A program made the position numbers and the translations under genes. The notes under the pieces are model-generated. The model ran no database searches, was not told where the DNA came from, and saw only the letters and a list, made by a program, of their open reading frames with translations. A DNA stretch of 64,000 nucleotides from Paenibacillus rubinfantis (lineage in GTDB: Bacteria > Bacillota > Bacilli > Paenibacillales > Paenibacillaceae), in contig NZ_LN909059.1 of NCBI RefSeq assembly GCF_001486505.1, positions 1 to 64,000 of the forward strand. Direction: 5' to 3'. Positions 33,679 through 42,863 of the stretch are shown here, piece after piece. The number at the start of each line of letters is the position of its first letter. Position 1 is the first letter of the stretch.

Positions 33679-35550
33679 TTATTCTTTCACGCGCATGAGT
33701 CTCAATCCGTTTAATGCAACAAGGAGCGTTGCACCCATATCGGAAAGTATGGCAATCCACAGCGTCAGCCAACCCGGAATAACGAGCAGTAAAGCAATCA
33801 ATTTTATCGCGAGCGCAAACGTGATGTTTTGCTTGATGATACTGAGTGCATTTCGGCTTAGTTTGATCGCAAATGGAAGTTTCCGTAAATCGTCGCCCAT
33901 CAAAGCCACGTCTGCTGTTTCCAGCGCGGTGTCTGTGCCGGCTCCGCCCATCGCAATGCCGACTGTAGAGGCGGCCAGCGCAGGGGCATCATTGACGCCA
34001 TCCCCGACCATGCCTACGTTCCCGTAATCGGATCTCAATTGTTTAATAAAGTCCAATTTGTCCTGCGGCAGCAGTTCCGCCTGAACATCCGATACGCCGA
34101 CATGTCCGCCGATGGCAGTTGCCGTACCCTTGTTATCCCCTGTAAGCATAATTGTTTTTTGAATGCCCAACTGGTGCAACTTTTGAATAACGTCCTTACT
34201 CGACTCGCGAACTTCGTCCGCTACGGCGATCACCGCGAGAATTGTACTGTCAGTTCCGACAACCATGGCCGTCTTGCCCGCGTTTTGAAGGGTTGTAACC
34301 AATTGCTCCTGCTCGCTGCTGAAACGAGTTGTCGGCAGTTCTTTGAAGAGTTTCGGATTACCGATGTAAAACGTCGTTCCATTGACTATCCCTTTGATGC
34401 CTTTGCCTGTAATGGAAGAAAACTCGTCAACCATTACATCCGAATACGATATGTTTTCCTCTTCGGCTTTTCTCATGATCGCTGACGCTAGAGGGTGTTG
34501 AGAACGGTACTCTAAAGCCGTTATGACGGAAAGTAATTCGGATGTATTTGTCTGATCGTTAAACACCTTGAAATCCGTTACAACCGGGACTCCTTTTGTG
34601 AGCGTACCGGTTTTATCAAATGCAATGGCCTTCAAGGCTCCCATTTCTTCGAGATAAACGCCGCCTTTGATTAGGACACCTTTCTTGGCCGCATTTCCGA
34701 TTGCCGACACGATGGAAATTGGAGTCGAAATCACAAGCGCACAAGGACAACCTACAACGAGTACAGATAAACCTTGATAAATCCATGCGGCCCAGCTCCC
34801 ATCAAAGAAAAGCGGAGGAATAACCGCGACTAAAGCGGCGACAATCATGATGATGGGTGTGTAGTACTTCGCAAATTTATCAACAAACGCTTGCGAAGGA
34901 GCGCGTTCTCCCTGTGCTTCCTCAACTAGGTGAATAATTTTTGCAATGGTTGTATCATCCACAAGCTTTGTTACCTTAACTTCAAGCAAGCCTTCTTCAT
35001 TTAACGTACCGGCAAAGACATCGTCATTGATCGTTTTTTCTACCGGTACGGACTCACCAGTAATCGCGGCTTGATTCACGGCGGAGTATCCACTTACAAC
35101 CACACCGTCCATGGCGATCTTTTGACCGGGTTTCACGATCATAACGTCCCCAACGGCGATATCATCAACATGGATCATCATCTCTTGTCCATTGCGTCTT
35201 ACAAGAGCTTCTTTTGGAGCGATGTCCATTAAGGAACGGATCGATTGTCGCGCGCGGTCCATTGAGAATCGTTCCAGTGCTTCACTAATGGCAAACAAAA
35301 TAACGACAATCGCGCCTTCTGCCCATTCTCCGATGATCGCGGCTCCAATAATGGCCACGGTCATCAAGGTTTTCATGTCAAATTCAAACCGAAGCAAGTT
35401 TTGGAAACCGACTTTAAAGAGTGAGTATCCCCCCATTACAATAGAGGCCGCAAATAATAAGGAAGTGATCAGGTTTTCTTCGCCATTGACATACTGGGAA
35501 AGATAACCGAAAACGAGCAATAACGTCGCATTCAGTAACGTGCTGTGCCT
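33679..35550 (-). pseudogene. cadA: Cadmium/zinc P-type ATPase CadA, main part (separated from its N-terminus)
   Basis: P1B-type metal exporter. Phosphorylation motif [11 protein letters not shown], metal-binding CPC in [23 protein letters not shown], the HP of the P1B class in [12 protein letters not shown], and [11 protein letters not shown] are all present. The remaining frame could begin at TTG 35520, but the N-terminal metal-binding domains and part of the first helices are 2.1 kb away beyond an inserted transposon. Joining codon 182 of the N-part to 35550 gives one 805-residue frame. A shortened pump may still work if it is started internally. Confidence 0.9.
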
Positions 35551-35599
35551 TTTATAAAGGCTATGTTAATTCTTGTTGTTGATTTTTGTTTCAAAAGAA

Positions 35600-35620
35600 A
35601 ACCGCCTACAAAAAGGCGGT
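35600..35620 (-). terminator. Terminator after the ant(6)-like gene
   Basis: Minus strand ACCGCC-tttttgta-GGCGGT followed by TTTCTTTT, 15 bases past the stop, inside the transposon. Confidence 0.75.
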
Positions 35621-35635
35621 AATTTACATAGTAGT

Positions 35636-36490
35636 TCACGTTAATGAAGTATAAACATGATCCGTATACTTAGTAATGGCTTCATCGTAATCTGGATACT
35701 TATATCCGAGACTTTCTGATACAGCTTTTGAATATTTTCTAAATAACTCATAACAAATTAATAAAGACTTCCACATTTTCTGATACCCATCCTCAGAATA
35801 AGTTAATAGGAGTTTTTCCCAATCTTCATTTGGGAGGTAACGATTTATAAATTTATAGTTCTTCCCTACGCTAAAGGTGTATCCTTGCTCTGATCCAATT
35901 TTCCAAGCCATCATTCTCAATAAATTAGGTCTTGCAATCTCGTTTAAATGATCAATAGCAAAAAGTATTTCTTTTCTCGCTAATCCTTTTACGACGTAAG
36001 TTGAAACCATCCAGAACTCATTACAACAATCATCAAATTCTCTTGCAGTTGGTTTTTTAATCCAATATTGACGATCAGTTGCGATCACTTCATTTTTGAT
36101 AAGAGTATCTTTATCGAGCAACACCTCTACTAAACCGTCGCTATTGGAAAAATAATCTTCCACCTCGTTAATGGGAATAAGCGTTAGATCTACTTTAGTT
36201 CCATCCTCAAAAAGCATTAAATATGAAAACCAATTACCTATTTCTGGCGGAAAAAGCTCCATATCCTCGGGTTTTTGCATCATAACACGATTCCCAAAAA
36301 CTCGAAGCCATTGATCATTCTCCTTGAAAGAATCAATATCTGTTACAAAGTAAGAAATGTCATAGTCTTGGAATGCATCAGGTGAAATATTTTTGTTTGT
36401 ACGTGAACCTTCCAAAGTTACCAATCGAATTCTATTATCATTTTTAGCAAAGTCTATAAGGATATTCATCATTTCTTGTTCACTTCTCAA
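35636..36490 (-). CDS. ant(6): Aminoglycoside 6-adenylyltransferase (streptomycin resistance)
   Basis: Adenylates streptomycin at position 6. 284 residues. Nucleotidyltransferase site: VTLEGSRTNKN (GS motif) and DAFQDYDISYFVTD with the paired metal-binding Asp; family blocks FGNRVMMQKPEDMELFPPEI, TREFDDCCNEFW-like sequence and HLNEIARPNLLRMMAWKIG correspond to ANT(6)-I/AadE. AT-rich with a good ribosome site. It is the passenger of the IS1595-type element. Allele not assigned. Confidence 0.88.
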   Translation of the reverse strand: MRSEQEMMNILIDFAKNDNRIRLVTLEGSRTNKNISPDAFQDYDISYFVTDIDSFKENDQWLRVFGNRVMMQKPEDMELFPPEIGNWFSYLMLFEDGTKVDLTLIPINEVEDYFSNSDGLVEVLLDKDTLIKNEVIATDRQYWIKKPTAREFDDCCNEFWMVSTYVVKGLARKEILFAIDHLNEIARPNLLRMMAWKIGSEQGYTFSVGKNYKFINRYLPNEDWEKLLLTYSEDGYQKMWKSLLICYELFRKYSKAVSESLGYKYPDYDEAITKYTDHVYTSLT

Positions 36491-36523
36491 TACAGTAATC
36501 CTCCATTCTAACCGTATTCTTTT

Positions 36524-37570
36524 CTATATAGCCACATCACATTGACGAAGACCGACATTCGTGAAAGTTACCGTGAAAAGACATGAAGTCACGAGCATAC
36601 TTTTCTTATTCGACATTGTGTTCTCGTACTCCTTGCTGTCTAAGTAACGGAACCAAGCTAAATAATGTTGCAAATACTTGGTTGCAACTCCATTAAAACG
36701 GTCGATCCAACGTTTTAAACGGCTATGGTAGTTGTTGACATTCTGAATGTGGTACACACCTTTTACACGCTGTTTCCCGTCAGACTTAAATCGATAATGG
36801 ACTAATCCCTTTTTTCTTGCATACGAGCTGAAAGCCCGCCAGGAATCTGTACATAGCACGTTAGATTCAGATAAATGATCACTAATAACCTCATCTAATT
36901 TTGATGTGCGAATTCGCCCACGCCCAAGAACGCCAGAGTATGTCATCTTCTGACGGTCACGAGCCACCAGTACGCATATTTGATCGTTACTGATGCCACG
37001 ATATTTGGCTTTACCACCTCTTTTACGAGGCTTGCGTTCTGTAATATCCCGTTTTCCCTTCTCAGAGTAAAGGAAATAGGTTTCGTCCATTTCTACAATA
37101 CCCTGGAACGATTCTATTGGAATCTGCTTTAGAGCAGAGAGGATCTTATGTCGCCAGTAAAATAGGGTAACATAAGAAATCTCATCGTTTAATATTTCAG
37201 CACACTTCCTGAGCGAGAACCCTTCAATCATACATTCGATGAATCGAACCCAAAGGTGAGGTCTTCTGGTACGTTGAAGGGGAGTATTCGTAAGGTCATT
37301 AAACGTTTGACTGCAGGATTTACAGCGGTAACGTTGCCGATTGATTTCACCTGTGCGAGTTTGAATAACGTATTTACCAAACCGCACAACCGAGTGGCTG
37401 ACACAATGCGGACAGACGAGCCCATCTTTATGCTTTTGCTCCTGGATTTCATCAATCACACGTACTGGAGCCTTCATCTCCTTAGTTCGAGACTGCAAAA
37501 AGTAAATGAGTTCTTGCTTGCCGTTATCGTCCAAAGCGTCAGCGTACTTCTTCAAGTCCTTCAATTCCAT
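36524..37570 (-). CDS. IS1595-family transposase
   Basis: About 348 residues from ATG 37570 (GGGGTG 8 bases upstream; GTG 37582 is the alternative). Zinc-ribbon CPHC...CKSCSQTFNDLTNTPL, then the DDE-type core: Asp in IVEMDETYFLYSEKGKR, Asp in NVLCTDSWRAF and the third position near VNNYHSRLKRWIDRFNGVAT, as in IS1595/IS1016 proteins. Intact. Carried with the resistance gene between the same inverted repeats. Confidence 0.9.
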   Translation of the reverse strand: MELKDLKKYADALDDNGKQELIYFLQSRTKEMKAPVRVIDEIQEQKHKDGLVCPHCVSHSVVRFGKYVIQTRTGEINRQRYRCKSCSQTFNDLTNTPLQRTRRPHLWVRFIECMIEGFSLRKCAEILNDEISYVTLFYWRHKILSALKQIPIESFQGIVEMDETYFLYSEKGKRDITERKPRKRGGKAKYRGISNDQICVLVARDRQKMTYSGVLGRGRIRTSKLDEVISDHLSESNVLCTDSWRAFSSYARKKGLVHYRFKSDGKQRVKGVYHIQNVNNYHSRLKRWIDRFNGVATKYLQHYLAWFRYLDSKEYENTMSNKKSMLVTSCLFTVTFTNVGLRQCDVAI

Positions 37571-37660
37571 AGGTGAAATCACCCCGCACTAAAATGATGC
37601 CTCTATTATAGAACAAATGTTTGTATAATTCAAATATCAACAATATGATTTAACATAGCC

Positions 37661-38179
37661 TTTATAAAAAGGCTGTTTGGCTTCCTTTTTGACTTCTTGC
37701 GTCGCTGCCTTTACGGTTCTTTCCGGAGTTACCTTCAGATTTTCAAATGCACCAGCTTTCTCCAGTTCTTCAATCGTTGCATCACCGTACACGGCGATTT
37801 TCGAAGCCCCGAAATTCACTTTCGCATCCCGAACCCCTGGTAGCTGCTTCACGTTATTTTCAAACTTCCCGGCACAGTTCGCGCATGTAAATCCTTGAAC
37901 GTTGAATACGTTTTTTTCCTCGTTCACTTCCGTTTTTGCCACCCGTACCGGTTTTTCAGGGATGACTTTAAGATTCTCAAATGCACCGGCTTTCTCCAGT
38001 TCCTCAACAGTGGTTTCACCGAAAACGGTAATTTTTGAAGCACCAAAGTTCACTCTCGCATCTTGAACGCCCGGCAATGACTTGACATTATTCTCAAATT
38101 TCCCGGCACAATTCGCGCATGTAAATCCTTCAACGCGGTATACGTTTTTGTTCTCTAATGATTCAGCCACTTTATTCAA
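37661..38179 (-). pseudogene. cadA: CadA N-terminal part: two heavy-metal-associated domains
   Basis: Two HMA domains, each with GFTCANCAGKFENNVK (CxxC metal site), about 80 residues apart, followed by the linker KKEAKQPFYK that leads into the transposon. The frame is open upstream; a TTG at 38179 has AGGAGG 9 bases before it and GTG 38170 is another option. After the insertion the frame runs only to 37637. Could be made as a separate metal-binding protein. Confidence 0.85.
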
Positions 38180-38549
38180 CGCCAACAACCTCCTTTTGAT
38201 GCTCAATGGCGAGCCTTATCATTTGTTTAAGCTGCTCATCGCCCAATGAATAAAAAACGAGCTTTCCTTCCTTCCGATAATTCGCAATGCCCATGTTCCG
38301 CAGCAGCCGTAAATGATGGGAAGCCGTCGCCATCGTGGAGCCGATGATATTGGCTACATCACAGACGCATAACTCGTCTTCATCGCACAGGGCATAAGCA
38401 ACCTTTAGCCGCGTATGGTCTGCAAGCACTTTAAAGATTTGCGACATATCCTGAAAATCATTTTTGTTTAATTTTTCCCGGACTCGATTGACCTTATCCT
38501 CGTCATAACAAAAGATCTCACATGTATCTTGGTTCTTCAATCCCATCAC
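38172..38549 (-). CDS. cadC: CadC-type ArsR/SmtB metal-responsive repressor
   Basis: Represses the cad operon and releases DNA on Cd, Pb or Zn. 125 residues. Metal ligands: Cys in CEIFCYDEDKV near the N-terminus and the pair in DELCVCDVANIIGS; recognition helix STMATASHHLRLLRNMGIA. Same layout as pI258 CadC. Directly upstream of cadA; its own promoter has an operator-like box. Confidence 0.92.
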   Translation of the reverse strand: MMGLKNQDTCEIFCYDEDKVNRVREKLNKNDFQDMSQIFKVLADHTRLKVAYALCDEDELCVCDVANIIGSTMATASHHLRLLRNMGIANYRKEGKLVFYSLGDEQLKQMIRLAIEHQKEVVGVE

Positions 38550-38552
38550 CTC

Positions 38553-38584
38553 AGTCTAACGTTCATTTGATTATTATATTATGC
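38553..38584 (-). promoter_or_regulatory. CadC-like operator box 1 (before cadC)
   Basis: Minus strand ATAATCAAATGAACGTTAGA inside an AT-rich promoter (TATAATATAATAATC). The core ATAATCAAAT recurs before the methyltransferase gene and, in part (TAATCAAATAATTATTTGGA), before cadD. Confidence 0.6.
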
Positions 38585-38615
38585 TTGCGCCATTGGTTTG
38601 TCAAAGGCAACAAAA

Positions 38616-40025
38616 CTAAATATGAATGGGATGACCAAGGGCAACTTCTGCCGCTTCAGCCGACAACTCCCCAAGTGTCGGATGCGCATGAATCGTGAGG
38701 GCTAAATCTTCCATGGTTGTTCCCATTTCAATCGCCAAGGCAATTTCCGGAATCAAGTCGGATGCGTTTGTGCCAACGATTTGTCCGCCAAGGATCAAAC
38801 CTGTTTTCTTATCGCCTACCAGCTTGACAAATCCCTCGGACGCACTCAAAGAGAGAGCACGCGCATTTGCCGCAAACGGAAACTTACCCACCATGATGTC
38901 ATATCCTTTCTCTTTGGCTTCAGGTTCGCTAAGTCCTACGGAAGCAATTTCCGGATCGGAAAACACGACCGCAGGTATCCCTTTATAGTCGAAGGCACTT
39001 GGCTGGCCAGCTATGGCTTCAGCAACCACTTTTCCTTCGTATGATGCTTTATGCGCCAGTGCAGGACCAGGGATAATATCACCAATCGCATAAATATGAG
39101 GAATAGACGTTCGCCCTTGTTGATCGACTTCGACCAGCCCCCGGTCTCCAATTTTTACCCCAATTCGGTCAAGACCGAGTTCCCCATCAGTATTGGGTCG
39201 GCGTCCTACTGTCACAAGAACATAATCGGCCATCACTTGTTGTTCGGTCTGATCTACCGTAAAGGTAACCGTGATTTCATCAGCCGACTGTTGGGCGGAT
39301 TGAGCCATGGCGTTCGTATATACCGTAACGCCAAGGGAATCCAGATTTTTTTTACCAATCCGGGTAATTTCACTCTCGAATCCAGGCAGAATCGACGGTG
39401 AACCTTCCAAAATGGTTACGTTCGTGCCGAACTTCGCGTACATTTGGCCTAGCTCAATACCGATATAGCCACCGCCGATGACGACCATCCGCTCAGGAAT
39501 TTCGGTAAGGGCGAGTGCTTCCGTGGAGGACAAAATTCGATTTCCATACGGGAATGCTTTTAATTCAATTGGGCGCGATCCGACCGCAACGATACAATCG
39601 TCAAATTGGTATCGGAGCGATTCTTGTTCATTATAGAGACGGGCTTCCCGATCATTTATGAACAGCGCTTCTCCTTTGAAGACCGAGATTTCATGCTTTT
39701 TGAGTAAGGACTGAATTCCCATTTTGAGGCGATTCACCACTTTCGACTGTTTCCACTGTTGAATCTGTGAAAAATCAATCTCTACGCCTTTCGCTTTTAA
39801 TCCGGATATGCCGCTTTCCAGCATTTGTTCATAACGATGGGCCGCTGATATCAGCGCTTTGGACGGCACGCAGCCGCAATTGAGACATACGCCGCCGAGT
39901 TCCGATTTTTCCACCAACAACACTTTCTTGCCGAGCTGCGCGGCTCGTATAGCTGCAACATAACCCCCAGAACCACCGCCGATGACCAACAGCTGCGTGT
40001 GCATGCTTGCGTCACCTACTACCAT
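38616..40025 (-). CDS. lpdA: Dihydrolipoyl dehydrogenase in the metal cluster
   Basis: FAD disulfide oxidoreductase. 469 residues from ATG 40025 (GGAGG upstream; an extension to 40106 is not needed). FAD site LLVIGGGSGGYVAAIRAAQL, redox disulfide ELGGVCLNCGCVPSKAL, NAD site MVVIGGGYIGIELGQM, and the C-terminal HAHPTLGELSAEAAEVAL with the His-Glu pair, all typical of E3 of pyruvate dehydrogenase rather than mercuric reductase, which lacks this end and has extra Cys. No E1/E2 genes are near; it stands between cadD and cadC. Confidence 0.88.
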   Translation of the reverse strand: MVVGDASMHTQLLVIGGGSGGYVAAIRAAQLGKKVLLVEKSELGGVCLNCGCVPSKALISAAHRYEQMLESGISGLKAKGVEIDFSQIQQWKQSKVVNRLKMGIQSLLKKHEISVFKGEALFINDREARLYNEQESLRYQFDDCIVAVGSRPIELKAFPYGNRILSSTEALALTEIPERMVVIGGGYIGIELGQMYAKFGTNVTILEGSPSILPGFESEITRIGKKNLDSLGVTVYTNAMAQSAQQSADEITVTFTVDQTEQQVMADYVLVTVGRRPNTDGELGLDRIGVKIGDRGLVEVDQQGRTSIPHIYAIGDIIPGPALAHKASYEGKVVAEAIAGQPSAFDYKGIPAVVFSDPEIASVGLSEPEAKEKGYDIMVGKFPFAANARALSLSASEGFVKLVGDKKTGLILGGQIVGTNASDLIPEIALAIEMGTTMEDLALTIHAHPTLGELSAEAAEVALGHPIHI

Positions 40026-40065
40026 TGTGTTTCCCTCCAGTTCGTCATTTCGATTTTCGTGAACG

Positions 40066-40704
40066 TTATCCAAACAACCGTATGAGATATGCAAATGAAT
40101 CACCATGCAGCATGATCGAAATACCTAATGCGATAAACACCAGTGGAACAATGACACTTCCGTACTTTTCCAGAATCTTTAGAATGGCCGGGAAGCTTGC
40201 CAGCCGATACGCCAGGAAGCACCATACCGCGACCATCAAAAGGAACACAATCGCGATGGATAAAAGTGACGCATTCCCCTGGGTCGTAAAATACGGGATG
40301 TATATGCCCAGGTTATCCCCCCCGTTGGCAAAGGTAATCGCAGCGACCTTACCCGTTAGTGGTCCAAACAAACGGTTGTTTGAAGGTTGTGACTTTAGAT
40401 CGCCCAATTTCTCAAGTGCTTCCTCTGCCTCATCTTCTTCCTCCTTTTTGAGGAACATTCGGATACCTAGATAAATTGGTATCAGCCCGAGAAAACCGGC
40501 CCATTCGGGTGGCAAAAATGTAAAACCGAAAGCCCCTAATAGGCTCAATACAACGAGCAATCCGAACCCAAGATACTGCCCTAGAACAACTTGTGTGTGC
40601 CGCGCTTTCTCAATCTGTGCGAAAAAGATCATCAGCACAAAAATGTCGTCAACGTTGGTCACGATGAACGTACCAATAGCGGAAAGAATTAATGTGAGTG
40701 ACAT
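40066..40704 (-). CDS. cadD: CadD-family cadmium resistance membrane protein
   Basis: 212 residues, about five membrane helices. TFIVTNVDDIFVLMIFFAQI holds the paired acidic residues in the first helices and TFANGGDNLGIYIPYFT the second acidic motif, as in the CadD/LysE-like family of staphylococcal plasmids; a charged loop (KKEEEDEAEEALEKLGDLKS) links the halves. Forty bases upstream of the dehydrogenase, same strand. Cd efflux or binding is known for the family. Confidence 0.88.
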   Translation of the reverse strand: MSLTLILSAIGTFIVTNVDDIFVLMIFFAQIEKARHTQVVLGQYLGFGLLVVLSLLGAFGFTFLPPEWAGFLGLIPIYLGIRMFLKKEEEDEAEEALEKLGDLKSQPSNNRLFGPLTGKVAAITFANGGDNLGIYIPYFTTQGNASLLSIAIVFLLMVAVWCFLAYRLASFPAILKILEKYGSVIVPLVFIALGISIMLHGDSFAYLIRLFG

Positions 40705-40745
40705 TGCGATTTACTCCATCCAATTGTAGATTTACATGTTCTTAT

Positions 40746-40772
40746 ATCCAAATAATTATTTGATTAAACATT
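40746..40772 (-). promoter_or_regulatory. CadC-like operator box 2 (before cadD)
   Basis: ATCCAAATAATTATTTGATT, a near-perfect dyad (CAAATAATTATTTG) 45 bases before the cadD start. Shares AATCAAAT with the boxes before cadC and the methyltransferase genes. Confidence 0.6.
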
Positions 40773-40847
40773 ACAATTTAACAAAGGTTTACTCCGGCCA
40801 GCTTTTTGGGGCAGTAGCAGCGAAGCTACCTTCACCGCAATGCTGTT

Positions 40848-41504
40848 TTATTTTTTTGCTTTGTATAAAGATAGGGTTCCGTATAATGTCATGAACCTAT
40901 CCGTCTCTTTAGATTTAGCAAACCCGGCCTCATCGATAATTTGCGGTATCAGGCCATTTACATTATCTGCTGTCGTTTTAAAACCATCGAGGATTTGGAT
41001 TGAAAGGAACGCAATGCGCATGAGCCGATTTTGCGCCTTTCCCCAATCCGCTATGTGAAGTTCACCTTGTGGTTTAAGTACACGATAAATTTCTTTTAGT
41101 GTTCGGAGTTTATTTTCTAAAGTCAAATGATGAAACATTAGACTTGTGACAACACGATCAAATGAATGATCAGGGTAGGGAAGTGCAAAAGATGTTCCTT
41201 GATTAAATACAATGTCCATTCCCATATCCACTGCTTTTTTCTCTGCAATTTGGAGAATATTCGGATCAATATCGAGTCCGGTTACTTCTGCTTTCGGGTA
41301 AGCTTGTTTTAAAAGAAGGGTTAATGTACCGGTCCCGCATCCCAGATCAAGTACTCGCTGTCCCGAATCAACTTGAATTTGCCTAATTAATTTGTTCTTG
41401 AAGGTAGACTCCCTCATTGTCCAGCGTAATATCGGATCATAAAATGATGTAAGCCAGTGAAATCTCAAGGCTGGGATATAATCTCTATTGTCTCGTTTAC
41501 GCAT
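40848..41504 (-). CDS. Class I SAM-dependent methyltransferase
   Basis: 218 residues. SAM site VLDLGCGTGTLTLLLKQAYP, acidic ligand in VTGLDIDPNILQIAE, motif post II FDRVVTSLMFHHL and EIYRVLKPQGELHIADWG. Closest in pattern to UbiE/MenG-like small-molecule methyltransferases. It lacks the conserved Cys residues of arsenite methyltransferase ArsM. Member of the metal cluster by orientation. Confidence 0.75.
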   Translation of the reverse strand: MRKRDNRDYIPALRFHWLTSFYDPILRWTMRESTFKNKLIRQIQVDSGQRVLDLGCGTGTLTLLLKQAYPKAEVTGLDIDPNILQIAEKKAVDMGMDIVFNQGTSFALPYPDHSFDRVVTSLMFHHLTLENKLRTLKEIYRVLKPQGELHIADWGKAQNRLMRIAFLSIQILDGFKTTADNVNGLIPQIIDEAGFAKSKETDRFMTLYGTLSLYKAKK

Positions 41505-41538
41505 CTTTCACCCTCTATCCGGCCATCTTGCCAGTAAT

Positions 41539-42162
41539 TTAAGCTTGGATTTTACGAAGTATGATTTTCCGATACATACCGTTAAATAAGGCAGGCTCAT
41601 CTTCCTCTACTCGAATATGGTTTTCGTATGGTTTTACGATCTGTTCAAAATGACGGCCAATGTCCGTCCCCATTATGGCTACAACAGGACGAAGGATTTT
41701 CTTGATTACGGGCAATTCCCGGGAGGGAGGAGCAAACTTATCGAAAATGACTATGCATCCCCCAGAGCCAGTAACCCGAATCATTTCTTGAAAACACTGA
41801 ATCGGATCGGGTACGACAGATAGGATCAAATTTGCAATGACCATATCGAACGATTCCCGAGAAAACGCCAAAACTTGCGCATCCATTTCTGTGAACGTAA
41901 AGTTTGTTGCATCATAATTATTTCTTGCTTTATCAAGCATTTCGGGTGACAAGTCGATTGCATCAACTGAAATATCCTTGTCCATAATGAACTGCAAGTC
42001 TGCTCCCGTACCGACACCCACAAAAAGAATATTGCTTCTAGGCTTAATATCGAGGTTCTCAAAAATCTTTTTCCGTGCCATTATAAAGGGCCCGGAATTA
42101 AAGAGATAATCATAAAAGGGAGCCCATAACCGATAAATCACTTTGTTCCATGAGTTATTCAT
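41539..42162 (-). CDS. Class I SAM-dependent methyltransferase
   Basis: 207 residues. NILFVGVGTGADLQFIMDKD is the SAM loop, VDAIDLSPEMLDKAR the acidic site, and IRVTGSGGCIVIFDKFAPP follows. Membrane-related sequence near the C-terminus (PVVAIMGTDIGRHFEQI). First gene of the run that leads to cadD, with an operator box upstream. Related to, but clearly distinct from, the neighbour at 40848. Substrate unknown. Confidence 0.75.
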   Translation of the reverse strand: MNNSWNKVIYRLWAPFYDYLFNSGPFIMARKKIFENLDIKPRSNILFVGVGTGADLQFIMDKDISVDAIDLSPEMLDKARNNYDATNFTFTEMDAQVLAFSRESFDMVIANLILSVVPDPIQCFQEMIRVTGSGGCIVIFDKFAPPSRELPVIKKILRPVVAIMGTDIGRHFEQIVKPYENHIRVEEDEPALFNGMYRKIILRKIQA

Positions 42163-42188
42163 AGTCGATTATTTAATACCACCTCTAC

Positions 42189-42222
42189 AATCAAACGTTT
42201 ATTTGATTATTATAATACACCA
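42189..42222 (-). promoter_or_regulatory. CadC-like operator box 3 (before the methyltransferase genes)
   Basis: Minus strand TATAATAATCAAATAAACGT then TTGA, 30 bases before the start at 42162. It agrees with box 1 in 18 of the first 20 positions or so (by eye). A second TCAAA...TTTGA pair lies at about 42237-42252. Confidence 0.6.
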
Positions 42223-42252
42223 AACCCCTCGTATATTCAAACACATATTTGA

Positions 42253-42863
42253 CTGTTTCTCGATTTTGAGAAAAATATTCAAGTTATGGCATCGGAACTT
42301 CGAGTCAATCACTTCATATTTGCCTCGTTTTGAAACGAAAGAAGGAAAGATAGACTAGCATTTGGTACATTGTTCCGATTCTGACCATTAGTGAACTTTA
42401 TCCAGAGGGGATATCATGAAGCGAAATTGGAACTGTGATTGAGCTTTTTACCATACTCCCGAACGAAATGAAGTTGATTCTCCACGGCCCCTTAGTAAAC
42501 TGGAGTCCCTCGCCCCAATAATTTAAGCTATGTACTAGGGGGATGACTAGGTATGGTAAGACATTTTTGCGAGGAAACAAGGTTGAAAATCGTACGGAAG
42601 TACTCGCCGGTATTAAGGTTGCGCCGCTCGCCCGGAATGTATTATGTTCACCCTGAAACCATTCTGAATTGGGTGAGAGATTCACGCGGCCGATGAGCAA
42701 CTACAGCAACTTCGAAGTCTACAGGAAGTGGAAGCAAAGTTCGAACAAGCGAAGAATTGCGGACCATTATCGGTATGAATGGGGGGCAGGGCGTCTCCGG
42801 GGTTCAGGCGCGATTCCAAAGAATTGATCATGTATTGATTCAGCTATATTCCGGCCATGAAAA
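42253..42863 (+). other. Degraded sequence, possible transposase remnants
   Basis: No intact gene. On the plus strand around 42590-42740, broken frames read SPGMYYVHPETILNWVRE and DEQLQQLRSLQEVEAKFEQA, which resemble the start of an IS3-like OrfA (helix-turn-helix then zipper). Frames are interrupted by shifts. Nothing else recognised. Confidence 0.35.

Larger units (their letters stand above)
35551..37668 (-). mobile_element. IS1595-family transposon carrying an ant(6)-like gene
   Basis: Element 35559-37660 (2102 bp). Ends are inverted repeats starting GGCTATGTTAA (left GGCTATGTTAATTC, right GGCTATGTTAAATC), and an 8-bp target duplication TTTATAAA flanks it (35551-35558 and 37661-37668). 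IS1595-type elements make 8-bp duplications. It carries its transposase and a streptomycin nucleotidyltransferase gene as passenger, both on the minus strand, and splits cadA. The sharp duplication indicates a single recent insertion. Confidence 0.92.

Noticed and set aside
38616..40025. Mercuric reductase (merA) as identity of the flavoprotein
   Set aside because: No N-terminal HMA domain and no C-terminal Cys pair; the end has the HAHPTLGE motif of dihydrolipoyl dehydrogenase; no merR, merT or merP nearby.
40848..42162. Arsenite methyltransferase (arsM) for the two methyltransferases
   Set aside because: The conserved Cys residues of ArsM are missing, and no ars genes are near.
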